Positions 1 to 11,361 of a stretch of 64,000 bases of DNA are shown here, piece after piece. The stretch is from positions 156,846,409-156,910,408 of the forward strand of contig BSWB01000002.1 of the NCBI GenBank assembly GCA_033239125.1. Direction: 5' to 3'. Both the position numbers and the translations under genes were made by a program. The notes beneath the pieces were generated by a model. It made no database searches, was not told the DNA's origin, and saw only the letters and a list, made by a program, of their open reading frames with translations. Numbering within the stretch: the stretch's first letter is position 1; every line of letters starts with the position of its first letter. Origin of the DNA: Fagopyrum homotropicum. Lineage: Eukaryota; Streptophyta; Magnoliopsida; Caryophyllales; Polygonaceae.

Positions 1-1006
1 TCAATCGCCATGTCCATGAAGGTACCGGCGGAGAGTAGTTGAAGATTGAACTAGGTGCTTTCGTCCAGTCCTTTGAAGTAGATCTCCAATAACTCGATCT
101 TTGGAATCCCATGATGTGGGCAATCCAAAAGGATGTCTTTGAACCGCTCCCATGACTTGGACAAGCTCTCCTTGTCCTTCATAATGAAAGCATTGATCTT
201 CCCTCTCATTTCAGCTGTCTTTGAGGGGGAAAGAATTTGGTTAAGAATTCCGTCGTCATCTCCTCCCATGTGCTAATTTTTCCTGGAGGAAGAGATCGAT
301 ACCAAGTAAGAGCTCTATCTTTTAAAGAAAAGTAAAAAGGTCTTAGCTTGTAGTTGTTATTTTCAATTCTGGAAGGTCGCAAGGTTTCCATCAAGATCTC
401 GTAGTTTTGAAGATGTTGATGTGGTGATTCCTTCTCCATCCCTCCGAATTGGCATTGGCGAATCATGGATAGAACTTGCTGTCGAAGTTCGTAGTCATGG
501 TCCGCTGGATCTCCTAGGTTGACTCCTGGACGCCTCAGTTGTTGATTAGGGTTCATCCTTTGACCTAGGATTTGTGGGATTCCTGCAAGAAGAACATCTC
601 GGACTGGCATCGGAGGTGGATGTATTTCGGCCGGGGCGTCTGGTTCTGGAACCTACCTCGGTCGAGGGTCAGCAACTGGAACCTGCCTCGGTCCAGCATC
701 GGGAACTGGGTCATCCCTCGGTCGAAGTAGAATTTGGTCTCGTATGATGGCCATTTCTGCTTCGATTGCTTCAGTTTTGGTGCGGGTTTCTTCCCTCTCT
801 CGCTGTAGCTCTTCCTGGCTGAGGCGCAGCAGCTCTAACGCCTCCTTTAATTCGGCCTCAAGATCGCGGTTGTCTTGTTGGGCCATCTTCGCTTCTCTTA
901 AGCGTCGCTTGTATGTCTTTTCTGGTTCGGGATCGTAAGGAACGATTTCCTTCCCAGTGCGGGTTCTTCGCATATACCTAAGAAAGAACCTGCAAAAGTC
1001 ACTCAA
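1..1006 (-). pseudogene. gag of LTR retrotransposon A, broken
   Basis: The minus strand encodes a retrotransposon Gag in pieces. The N-terminal piece (1006-653) is rich in K, E and R and looks like a coiled coil. A TAG at 653-655 then interrupts the same frame. The second piece (610-206) holds the Retrotrans_gag core with the motif DRALTWYRSLPPGKISTWEE. A one-base loss in the C run (G run on +, 225-229) shifts the frame, and reading continues in the next frame (269-51) through KDKESLSKSWERFKDIL to another TAG at 51-53. The two TAG codons fit single C-to-T changes from CAG. Gag would coat the genomic RNA; this copy cannot make it intact. Confidence in the family is high and in lineage moderate. 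Confidence 0.85.
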
Positions 1007-1075
1007 GTAGAGTGGTTAGATGACACGGGGGCAAGTGCCCCAAGAGCAAACCGTACCGGCTCGGTCTAGACCAAG

Positions 1076-1093
1076 TCCCCGGCAACGGCGCCA
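1076..1093 (-). other. primer-binding site, Asp-tRNA (element A)
   Basis: On the minus strand the 18 bases TGGCGCCGTTGCCGGGGA are the exact complement of the 3' end of plant Asp-tRNA(GUC) including CCA. The site lies 6 bases inside the LTR end at 1100, as expected for priming of minus-strand DNA synthesis. Confidence 0.9.
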
Positions 1094-1099
1094 AAAACT

Positions 1100-2874
1100 T
1101 GTTCGCTCCAAACGGTGTGTGCAAGCTTTAAATTTATAACCCTAGACTTAAGCTTAAAACAAGGATGCGAACCCGTAGTGTACGGGTCAATCGTAGTAAA
1201 AAGCAAGAAATTCCAGGGGTCGATCACAGGGACTCGGTGAAACAAAGTCAACAACGGTAAGCTTCATGAATACTAACCACAAGAGCAATTAACACAATCA
1301 AAGATGAATAAGAAGTCAATTAAGCAAACATGCAATTCTAGGGATTAAAGCTTCTAGTTGTGGTTCAAACTCAAGATCTAAAGATAGGCGGACAAAGCTG
1401 AGGTTTTTGCATGGGGAAGGTGTTACTAAAGTGGAGTAGATCACCGGGTAAGTCTCACTACACACTAATCCAAAATCGTAACTCCTATTACCGGGTAAGT
1501 CTCAAGGAATCAAGATAAAGAACTATAACCTCAAACTAACACACCATCTAAGGGGATAGAATCAACCTTTACCGGGTAAGTCTCAGGCTAACTCACAAAG
1601 ATGGGATGAAAGCACACTCAAACCCCAATAAAGGACAAACCTTTATTACCTACACTTATGATCGTTGGTATACAAACTAAGGAATTACCGGGTAAGTCTC
1701 ATCCTAAGCTTGCTTTGAACCAGGAAAGGTGTAATAAGAATAGGATTTGACAAACTTTAACACTTAACTCTCAGTTTTAGGATCAGATAAGTCACCTCGA
1801 TTAGAAGAATTCCACACCGGCCGAGATGTTCATCGACTGAGCGAGATGCTTAGGGTTAAGGTTAAAAACTCGAACTTTTAGGGTCCTACTGTGGTTAAGA
1901 TCATTCTATCATTGTTTTTCCCCAACCTTCAGCCAATCACCCTAGAATCACACAAGGAAATTAGCCACTCATCATCATGAAAGTATTAATCAAATATATG
2001 GGAAGAAGGTGAATATTTGAACAAGAAGAATTTAAATGAAAAGACTTCAATAACTGAATCAAATATCACAACAAAAGCGTTCCTGGATAGCAATCAAATA
2101 AGACAAGACAACAAGGAAGGGAATTAAAGACAATCTTAGAAAACCCTCAAAAAGCTATAATAGCTATGATCTTCAATCTCCCTTCAACCTTCAAAAAGGT
2201 TCTTCAAATCTCCCAACTGGAGTATGGCTGCTGCGGTGTAAGCGGATGTCTAAGCACGCTCTTCAGCCGTTAGCGGGTTTTCCAACTGTATGCGGATGTC
2301 GGATTTGTGGGAAATCCGACCCTTTTTATAGGAAAATTACTCTCCAAAGATAAGATATCTTAGAAAGATCTCTTCCCATAAAAATAGGTAAAATATATGA
2401 TCTTCTTCCTTCCAGGAGCCAAGCCCAAAAATATAAGATCACCTTCCAAAGATAAAAGATCTCGGCCAAGAATAAAATATTCTCGCCGCGTCCTAGGTGT
2501 TCGCCTCGGTCGAGTCGACGTCTGTGGATCACCTCGGTCGAGATGAATCTCTGGTCAACCGAGGTGAGTCATAACTGAATGTGAAATCTCTCAAAACTGG
2601 TCCAAAGTGAATCTTTAATCCATGGCTATGCTCCCTGGATGGTTCCTTATGCTCCTCAATGTAGCTCCAAATGACTCATAACTCCTTTTGCTCCTTTTTT
2701 ATGCAAAACATACCATTTTACCTGCAATTACAGCAAAACTAGGTGTAGACCTCGATTCCCGCAAAGGTAGATGAAATGGTAATATAATCACATATTATAC
2801 ATGCTAACATGCAGATTATTGAAGATAAAACGTCCAAACAAACCTCAAAATATAGACTATAATTCATGCTATCA
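1100..2874 (-). repeat. 5' LTR of element A (about 1.77 kb)
   Basis: On the minus strand the LTR starts TGATAGCATGAATTATAG at 2874 and ends GGAGCGAACA at 1100. A near-identical copy in the opposite orientation is the solo LTR at 4285-6053, which confirms both borders. Four dispersed copies of ACCGGGTAAGTCTCA occur at 1443, 1490, 1571 and 1687. CTCGGTCGAG-type motifs also recur near 2505-2560. Confidence 0.9.
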
Positions 2875-4043
2875 GTAAACCATTAACGAGAATGGTACCT
2901 ATAACAGCTAACACTCGTAGCTCCACTACATATCATCACTCAATGTCAGATTCATGCTCCTCAGGTATCACTGAGGTCATTACTATAGCCTCCACTTCCA
3001 CTCTTTCTGCACCGGAAAGAGGAAGGTCTTGCTGGGAAGAAACACCACCGTACTGACAGAAAGGGCCAGATGGCCTAGCTCACCACAAGTGAAACAAGCT
3101 ATCAGTGCCAAAGGGCACACAGAACGCAAATGATCTGGATAGCCACAACTGAAACATAATCATTCCATTCTTGCAACCTGTGCACTGAAGGATAACTCGA
3201 CCTTCGTCGTCCACCTGGAATGATCTCACTCTTGAAGGGAACCTGTAAAGGCAATGCCTTGCCCTATCGACAAAACTTCGCTCTATGCCCTGTTTTACCA
3301 CACGTAAAGCATATGATGGGAGCCTTTGGGCACACAGCTCGCCAGTGTCCCAACTTCCAAGCAATTAAAACACTGTAGTTCCTTGCTAGTCATCTTCATG
3401 GCCAAAGGATCACTAGATTGTCCTGATATTGGACTTGGTTCCCCATTCATCATCTTTGCTTCTCCAGTAACTGATTCAGTCCATTGCTTCTTTCCGGATC
3501 CAGAAGCTTCAGTTGATCTCACAATTGTTGGTAAATCCGGTGTGGATCTACCCCCTATCACCGCTTCATATACTTGTTACATATATTCTTGAAACTTGGA
3601 TCTATTCATGGAGACACGATCAGCCTCTTCAAACTCGTTCTCTGCCATAGGCGAAACAACAGCGGAAACTGGTCCCTGACCTATCACCACTGGAGGAAGA
3701 GGGGGTGTACCCCTACCTCATCCCACTACAAATACTGCTCTAGTCTGAGTCATCTGTAGGATATACGCGCCTAATCTTATAAGGCTATATATATGCCATA
3801 GGTATCGATATGTATATAATAAATCCACATAATCTATAGTACACACAGATATATATACATATCTACGCTGCAAAGATCCATGGCAGAGGTGACGACTTCT
3901 CGTACATTCTATCCCAAAACCACACTTAAAACCAAAACCTTTGAAAACGACAGATCCCATGTGGGCTCTGTTTATTTTACCTATCAAACCTCATTGCAGG
4001 TAGCAAGTGCCATTGTTGTCAACCTGGGCTCTGATACCAACTC
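2875..4043 (-). pseudogene. internal region of LTR retrotransposon B with decayed gag
   Basis: The minus strand carries the 3' part of a Ty3/gypsy gag. A proline-rich stretch (about 3720-3650, with PPLPPVVIGQGP) is followed by a basic linker and two CCHC zinc knuckles (CFNC..GH....CP and CFTCGKTGHRAKFC) between about 3385 and 3265. A single-base frameshift separates the two knuckles, and a TAG follows directly after the second. The usual gag core upstream of the knuckles is not recognisable and may be deleted. Zinc knuckles bind the RNA genome. The rest of the element was displaced beyond element A, which is inserted at 2874/2875. The double knuckle and Met-tRNA primer fit a chromovirus-type Ty3/gypsy element. 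Confidence 0.75.
4028..4039 (-). other. primer-binding site, initiator Met-tRNA (element B)
   Basis: The minus strand reads TGGTATCAGAGC, the standard plant retrotransposon site complementary to initiator Met-tRNA. It lies four bases inside the LTR border at 4044. Confidence 0.92.
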
Positions 4044-4284
4044 TGTAACACCCCGAATCCGCAGGACTCGGGATGTCACATTGGGCTAGGATCTCACAAT
4101 GGATCCTGACCCTAGCCTGACAACAAGTTCACTGGACCTTACAACATGGCACTGACAGATATAAAACAAATACATAAAACAGTATAAACTGTACGACCCA
4201 AAGTAAACAACAACATAGCCGAGTATATAAAACGACATCCTCACATAGGAGGTACAAAATATCATCCTCACGCAGGAGGGGAAA

Positions 4285-6053
4285 TGATAGCATGAATTAT
4301 AGTCTATATTTTGGGGTTTGTTTGGACGTTTTATCTTTCATAATCTGCATGTTTGTATGTGCATTATGTGATTTTACTACCATTTCATCTACCTTTGCGA
4401 GGATCGAGGTCTACACCTAGTTTTGTTGTAATTGCAGGTAATTTGGTACGTTTTGCATCAAAAAGGAGCAAAAGAAGTCATGAGTCATTTGGAGCTACAT
4501 CCAGGGAGCATAGCTATGGATTAAAGGTTTACTTTGGACCAGTTTTGAGAGATTTCACATTCAGTTATGACTCACCTCGGTTGACCAGAGATTCATCTCG
4601 ACCGAGGTGATCCAGAGACGCCGACTCGACCGAGGCGAACACCTAGGACGCGGCGAGAATATTTTATTCTTGGCTGAGATCTTTTAAAATTGGAAAGTGA
4701 TCTTATATTTTTGGGCTTGGCTCCTGGAAGGAAGGAGATATGCAGAATCATATATTTTACCTATATTTATGGGAAAATATCTTTCTAAGATTTATTATCT
4801 TTGGAGGGTTATTTTCCTATAAAAAGGGTTAGATTTTCCACAAATCCGACATCCGCATACAGTTGGAGATCCCGCATACCACAAGATCTTGCTTACGAGG
4901 AGATCCAGCATACATCGCTGCAGCCATACTCCAGTTGGGAGTTTTGAAGAACCTTTTTGAAGGTTGAAGGAAGATTGAAGTCTATAGATTTTATAGCTTT
5001 TTGGAGGGTTTTGTAAGATTGTCTTCAATTCTCTTCCTTGTTGTTTTCTCTTGTTGGATTGCTATCCAAGGAACGCTTTTGTTGAGATATTTGATTCAGT
5101 TATTGAAGTCTTTTTCATTAAATTCTTCTTGTTCAAATATTCACTTTCTTCCCCTATATTTAATACTTTCATAATGATGATGAGTGGCTAATTTCCTTGT
5201 GTGATTCTAGGGTGATTGGCTGAAGGTTGTGGGGAAAACAATGATAGAATAATCTTAGATTCCAGTAGGATCCTGAAAGTTCGAGTCTTTAACCTTAACC
5301 CTAAGCATCTCGTTCAGTCGATGAACATTTCGGCCGAGGTGGAAACTGGCTGACCGAGGTGGCTTATCTGATCCATAACTGAGAGTTAAGTGTTAAAGTT
5401 TGCCAAATCCTATTCTTATTACACCTTTCCTGGTTCAAAGCAAGCTTAGGATGAGACTTACCCGGTAATTCCTTAGTTTGTGTACCAACGATCATAAGTG
5501 TAGGTAATAAAGGTTCATCCTTTATTGGGGTTTGAGTGTGCTTCCATCCATCTTTGTGAGTTAGCCTGAGACTTACCCGGTAAAGGTTGATTCTATTCCC
5601 TTAGATGGCATGTTAGTTTGAGGTTATAGTTCTTTATCTTGATTCCTTGAGACTTACCCGGTAATAGGAGTTACGGTTTAGGATTAGTGTGTAGTGAGAC
5701 TTACCCGGTGATCTACTCCACTTTAGTAACACCTTCCCCACGCAAAAATCTCAGCTTTGTCCGCTTATCTATAGATCTTGAGTTGGAACCACAACTAGAC
5801 GCTTTAATCCCTAGAATTGCATGTTTGCTTATTTGACTTCTTATTCATCTTTGATTGTGTTAATTGCTCTTTGTGGTTAGTATTCACGAAGCTTACCGTA
5901 TTGACTTTGTTTCACCGAGTCCTTGTGATCGACCTCTGAAATTTTCTTGCTTTTTACTACGATTGACCCGTACACTGCGGGTTCGCATCCTTGTTTTAAG
6001 CTTAAGTCTAGGGTTATAAATTTAAAGCTTGCACACACCGTTTGGAGCGAACA
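4285..6053 (+). repeat. solo LTR of family A, TSD GGAAA
   Basis: This LTR starts TGATAGCATGAATTATAGTC and ends GGAGCGAACA. It is flanked by perfect 5-bp duplications GGAAA at 4280-4284 and 6054-6058. No primer-binding site follows the right end, so this is a solo LTR left after LTR-LTR recombination. It is the inverted counterpart of 1100-2874 and carries the same four dispersed motifs, here read as TGAGACTTACCCGGT at 5452, 5567, 5648 and 5695. It interrupts the LTR of element B. Confidence 0.95.
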
Positions 6054-6620
6054 GGAAACACAATAACCCCAAACCAACCACCTAATGTACGAGAGTCCTC
6101 GGCCTGTCACCCTGCCAGATCACCCAGTAGCGCCTAACCTGTAAACATCTACAACACGGTATAAAACCGTTAGCTAACCATACATATATGAGGTAATGCA
6201 TAAGCACAAGCACAATCATGAAAGATAAACACATCAGCATGCTATCACACATTTACCCATTTATTATCTTTATATAATAACCATTCACTCAAAAACCGTA
6301 TATATATAGATAGATGAAAGTATGTGACACGAGGACCGATACATCCCCGCCTCTGAGTACAATATCCAGTTGTACGAGTATCGGTCACACAATCCGTGTA
6401 CCCTATGGGAGTGGATTGCGCCCTTCCTGTAAACCAGTCTGGCCCGACATCAGAGAACCTCCCAGACTCCACGGCGGGATGAAAGGGAAAGGTTATCACA
6501 GCCACGCAGTGGGGCAGTCAATAGAACATAGGTCGATAAAAACGACAACTCACGATATCATAGCAAACATATAAAGCACACACCACTCATGCAAACACCC
6601 AATATAAGGATGGTAGCTAA

Positions 6621-6639
6621 GTAAGTCCTATGGACTTAC
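6621..6639. promoter_or_regulatory. palindrome GTAAGTCC-TAT-GGACTTAC in LTR B
   Basis: A perfect 8-bp inverted repeat with a 3-base centre, inside the LTR of element B. Equivalent palindromes occur at the matching place in the three other LTRs of this type (8902-8919, 16598-16616, 63132-63150), so it seems to be a conserved functional site of these LTRs. Its role is unknown. Confidence 0.6.
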
Positions 6640-7436
6640 CTCAACCTCGTACAAAATCAACCACGATCACCTCTACACTGGAGGGACAACACGGCCTATA
6701 AAAAGGCATAAAGAGATATATCAACCTCTATTTATCAAAGGGGTCACACCTAGACCCAAAGGGATCCATAAGGATCATACTCAATCTATGAGCCTCACTA
6801 CCAACTAAACCTCAATATCTCAACAGAGCTCACAATTCCTCAAATCTCAAGGTAGTATCTAATCAACATTCCTCAATCTCAATTTTAATCCTAATCTAAT
6901 TAATTAACCTTTAATTAATTAATTAGATTCCGCCAGAATAACGTTTTGCCCGCAGGCAATTTCTAAACCCACCTATCATCAGATTTCATCAAACAAAATA
7001 TCCATAATCACCAGAATAATATAACGACCATAATGGAATTTCTAATTGTCCTATTTGACAAGCCTAAAGTCAATTTAGGTCAAATCACAGTACGGAAAAC
7101 GAATAAATTCATAACTTATTCGTTACTAACCCGATTGACGATCTGAAAGAAGATTCGGAATCACAGCAACGCAGGCTACGCATGGACAACATCAAATTTA
7201 CCGGAATCTGAGCGACGGAACCGTCCTAGTGACATATATGCTCGACAGCCCTCCATATACTCGGAAATGCAGAAACTCGGTACCAATATGAAGAGAATGA
7301 AGAGAGGAATCCAGAAATTCAAACGGAATTGAAATCGGATTAGAAACGGAGAGTAGATCTGAGTTTGAAGGTTGAGAGAAATCAGAGCTTTTACGAGGAA
7401 ACGTGAAAGGAAATGAATTAATAAAGGATTTTCCGC

Positions 7437-7444
7437 TATTTATA
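7437..7444 (-). promoter_or_regulatory. LTR promoter TATA box (element B)
   Basis: The minus strand reads TATAAATA inside CACTATAAATAGCGG. The same context occurs in the solo LTR at 15835-15842 (+). Upstream in LTR sense lie copies of a GATAATTATC motif (7450-7490). Together these form the presumed LTR promoter. Confidence 0.6.
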
Positions 7445-9580
7445 GTGAAGACGATAATTATCCTTTAGTAAAGTCGATAATTATCCTTTAACCGATCCAA
7501 AGGCAGGTCGAACCTCTTTCTCCAAACTTCTCGAGATTGGAACATTAAATCTGGAATATTGTAGAGATAATTATTCAACAACTGCCTCGGAAAACATGTA
7601 TTCCTAAGCCGTCTTTCTTAGCCGTTAAGAAACGAAATAGCGATTCTTTTGGCCGTTTTGCCTCTCCATGTTATTTCATATCTAGGACATATCCGATGTC
7701 CTGATCATTTCTCTCAACTGCATTTTTATTAATTGGAGCTCCCAAATGCTCCAAATAACACCGGAGGGTAAAAATAATTACCCGGGGGAAAAAGTAAAAA
7801 TTTCCCCAAACGTCCAAAATTGCGCCAGGAATATAACGGTGGGACTCTTACTCATCACTTGCGAAATTTTCGCGAGTTATATGGCAATTGCTATCAACGA
7901 TTAAGTTAATCAACATTAATTAGAATTCGAAAATCTTAGCTATTACACATACAATCGACATTACCTAAAGAATCGGTTTAAAACCGTTAGCTACAGATCA
8001 TAATCTATCCACGGGAGATCATATCAACACATCACATGTATCCAGATACCATATAACGTCCCCAGGAGATGATATCGTGCTTCTATGTATGTTGCGCGTG
8101 AATGCGGTATAAAATTTACGATTAGCAACATTGGACCAAATCCGGAATCATTGCTTATACAGTTTTGGCTTTGGTGTGAGCACCACCATTGCACAAATTA
8201 AGTTAATTCAGAATTTTTGCTATAAGTCGGAGCCAGGGCGATCAAGCCTATGGCCAAGGATTTCTCGTGGTGGGCTATAATCTTAACCCCTGACCACATG
8301 CAATATTTTTTCATTCATGTTAATGCAAACATTTACCAATTTAATTAGTTGTGCGACCCGAGTTAGTAAAACCACGAGACTCGGTGTCATTTCTTATACA
8401 ACCGCGACGCAAGTGATCAGGGCTTGGCCAAGCTCCGCATTCACTACAATAGCTAGCGACCTGACTAATGGTTAAGATCAATGCTTTGACTTACACGAGC
8501 AATCTGGACGACATATCAGCCCAACATCATTGTTGTTGCTAGCGACCTGGATAATGGACGGTTAAGTTCGCCGTCAACTACCCATTTTACATGCCCTTGA
8601 CCTATACATGCCGTCATCATATCACACGCCTCAAGAAGCTTATCATTTCATGTATTATCACACCTCGATAGGCTAACACTTGTCAATTTAATCATTTCAT
8701 AATCATGACATGATATATATAACAACAACATTAAGCATGCTTTACACATCACATCATCATGTTCATTGTAAAACACAACAAGCATGCTTCATACATAACA
8801 CATCACAATATATAACATCATTCACAATTCAACACAACAAAACATTTCAACACAACAAGATATAAATCTCTCACACACGGAGTTCTGCAGATCGAAGCTA
8901 AGTAAGTCTGAAGACTTACGGCACACGCTCACAAAACACTAAATTCTAGTTAAACCAAAGCCTTCAACAATACTTGTCGAGAATATCATATTCCTCGGAT
9001 TAAACTCATCGCTTTAAACATCAATTAAATTCATTCCTTTGAATTTAATTAATTTTACGACATTTACCGAATCTTAAATAATTAATTGATCATTTAATTA
9101 AATAATTAAATTTTGGAAGCATAACATTCAGCCCGAAGGCAATTTTGACACCACCTCTTATCAAACAATGTCATTCAAACGTAATGAAACTTTCATTCAT
9201 CCATTTTGGCAAGCCTAAAATCAATTTTGGTCAAATCGTAATAAAAAAAACGAATAAATTTATAACTTACCCGCTACTAACCTCATTGACAAACCAAAAG
9301 AAGATTTGAAATCACAACGACGAAGGCTACTATCAAACACCATCAAATTCACCGGAATTTGATAGACGAAACTAGACACATGATGAATATACTCGATCTG
9401 ACCTCAACCTCGTCGGAAACGCGGAAACTTGGTATCAAAATGAAGAGAACAAAGAGAGGAATTTGAAAACTCAAATGGATTTGAAATCGGATTACAAACG
9501 AAGAGTAGATCTAAATCTGAAGGTTGGGAGAAATCGGAGCTTTTAAGGGGAAATGTGAAAGGAAATTAATAAATTTCCGC

Positions 9581-9588
9581 TATTTATA
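9581..9588 (-). promoter_or_regulatory. LTR promoter TATA box (family C)
   Basis: The minus strand reads TATAAATA within GCTATAAATAGCGG, the same context as in family B. The repeat array at 9598-9756 lies immediately upstream in LTR sense. Confidence 0.55.
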
Positions 9589-9597
9589 GCGAAGACT

Positions 9598-9756
9598 TAG
9601 CAAAGTTGATAATTATCTTTTAGTAAAGTTGATAATTATCTTAAAGTCGATATTTATCTTTTAGCAAAGTCGATAGTTATCTTAAAGTCAATAAGTATTC
9701 TTTAGAAAAGTCGATAATTATCATTTAGCTGAGTCAATAATTATCCTTTCACCGAT
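9598..9756 (-). repeat. GATAATTATC tandem array upstream of LTR TATA (7 units)
   Basis: Seven imperfect units of 18 to 23 bp, each carrying GATAATTATC or a variant followed by TTTAG(T/C)AAAGT. Unit lengths mostly alternate between 23 and 18 bp. The same motif is present about two times in the element B LTR (7448-7490) and three times in the solo LTR (15775-15830), so copy number varies between families. Confidence 0.8.
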
Positions 9757-10216
9757 CTGAAGACGATTTGAGTCCCTTCTCCAAACTTCTCGAAATTGAA
9801 ATAATAAATCCGCAATATTGTGTGGATAATTGTTCCGCAACTTTTTCGTAAAACATGTATTCCTAACCTTTTTTTCTTGGTTGTTAAGAAACAAAATAGT
9901 GATTCTTTTGGCAGTTTTGCATTTTCATGTTATCACATCTAGGACATATTCGATGTACTGATCATCTCTCTAAACTACAATTTTATATATTGGAGCTCTC
10001 AAATACTCCAAATAATACCCGAGAGTAAAAAATAATTTGTTGGAGAAAAAAGTAAAACTTTGCCCACAAGATCAATTGTAATCCAGAAACACAAAAGTAT
10101 TATTCATGCTTGTCCATCCCCCGTTAGCAAATTAATCTAATATTACTATCAATGATTAGGTTTAATCTGTCACCTTAATCATCATTATTTAGCATTCAAA
10201 AATCCTAACTTTTACA

Positions 10217-11318
10217 ACCTTCATTTTCCTTACTTGTCCGTAACTAAAATTCAGATCAAGTGTCAACCGTATGTATCTGATTTTATTTTACGTATAGATT
10301 TGTGCATTAAAAAATTACAACATTGGTCAATGTAAAATGTAATTTCATTATACTCGAATTACAAACGAGAGGGTTGTGTGACGGAAAGTCGAGAGTTTGA
10401 CGTTTGCAACCTATGTGAAACTGAAGAAGTGAGACTTCGAGAGTAGAATGTTAGACGATAGGATCATTAGATTTCAGATTAAGTTGGTGAGGAAGAAACT
10501 GTGGGGTGTTATGGTTGATTTGATTGAATTGATCATATTATTGCTTGTAGAATAAAATTTTAATAAAAAGTAATACTATATTAGTATATTATGTATATAT
10601 ATGCGAAAACGATAAGTTAACGCCGGCGAAAATATTAATTAACCTAAGTTCTTATCAAACGGGGAGAGTGGGATCAACACGTTTGGGACAAAATGGTTGT
10701 CAATACCCTTTTTTTTGTTTGGACGGACAAGTTAGCACGGATTTGAATAGTTAACTCAATGTGAAAAATAAAAGGCACCGAACACAATATAAAATTTAGA
10801 CGGTCATATTGTCACGGAAATTTTCATTATAAGTGTGGAGAATAAAAAAATTTCACAACTACATAAATAAATATGTAGTCTAGATCGTTATTATTATTAT
10901 TATATATATATATAAACGATTTTGGAAGAAAACATCATCGAATTAATGTGTTGAATACGGTCCTATAATACATTTATTGGTGGGCAATTCATTGAATAGT
11001 CCTGAACAATTCACTGAATGGGCTGCATATTGGCCCAATAGATACACTAGGCGTCAATGCATGCCACACTCTCATGCAAGCCATTTGGATCCTCCTAATA
11101 TTATTTTAAATATTTAAATAATTTTATATAAAAACTAACTTTACCTTAAATGACAATCTCATCACATTTTCAAAGAAAAAAATGTATCCTCTTATATTTA
11201 AATTATTTTATTTTATTGTAATGAAAATATCGCGATCATTATATCTTAGTAAACTTGTATTTTCTCTTTCTAAAATGCTTCTGTAATTTTTTAAATTATT
11301 TTATTTTATTCATTTCTC

Positions 11319-11361
<43 letters not shown>

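Larger units (their letters stand above)
1..2874 (-). mobile_element. LTR retrotransposon A, Ty3/gypsy Athila/Tat-like, partial
   Basis: This is a minus-strand LTR retrotransposon whose 5' part lies in the window; the rest runs off the left edge. Reading leftwards there is an LTR (2874 to 1100), a primer-binding site matching Asp-tRNA (1093 to 1076), and a decayed gag (1006 to 1). An Asp-tRNA primer is known for Athila/Tat lineages of plant Ty3/gypsy elements, which is the basis of the lineage call; no pol is visible to confirm it. The LTR ends in TG/CA. The right flank GTAAA (2875-2879) would be the target duplication, but its partner is outside the window. The element is inserted in the internal region of element B. 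Confidence 0.85.
4044..7947 (-). repeat. 5' LTR of element B, split by a solo LTR
   Basis: On the minus strand the LTR begins TGTAATAGCTAAGATTTTCG at 7947 and ends GGGGTGTTACA at 4044. Removing the solo LTR and one TSD copy (about 1774 bp) leaves about 2130 bp, close to the 2114 bp of the related solo LTR at 15309-17422, which aligns end to end in inverse orientation. A TATA element (7437-7444) with GATAATTATC repeats just upstream marks the promoter. The right flank CATAC (7948-7952) should be the target duplication, with its partner off-window. Confidence 0.88.
7948..10216 (-). repeat. partial LTR of a related family (C), minus strand
   Basis: This is a diverged relative of the family B LTR in the same orientation. 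On the minus strand it starts TGTAAAAGTTAGGATTTTTG at 10216. Shared landmarks are the TATA region (9581-9588), the GATAATTATC array (9598-9756), the GTAAGTC/GACTTAC palindrome (8902-8919) and an ACCGTTAGCTA motif near 7975. Element B inserted inside it at 7947/7948, so its downstream part must lie beyond the left window edge. No protein-coding sequence is visible in it. Confidence 0.75.

Noticed and set aside
1..1006. Gag of element A as an active gene
   Set aside because: Two in-frame stops and one frameshift interrupt it.
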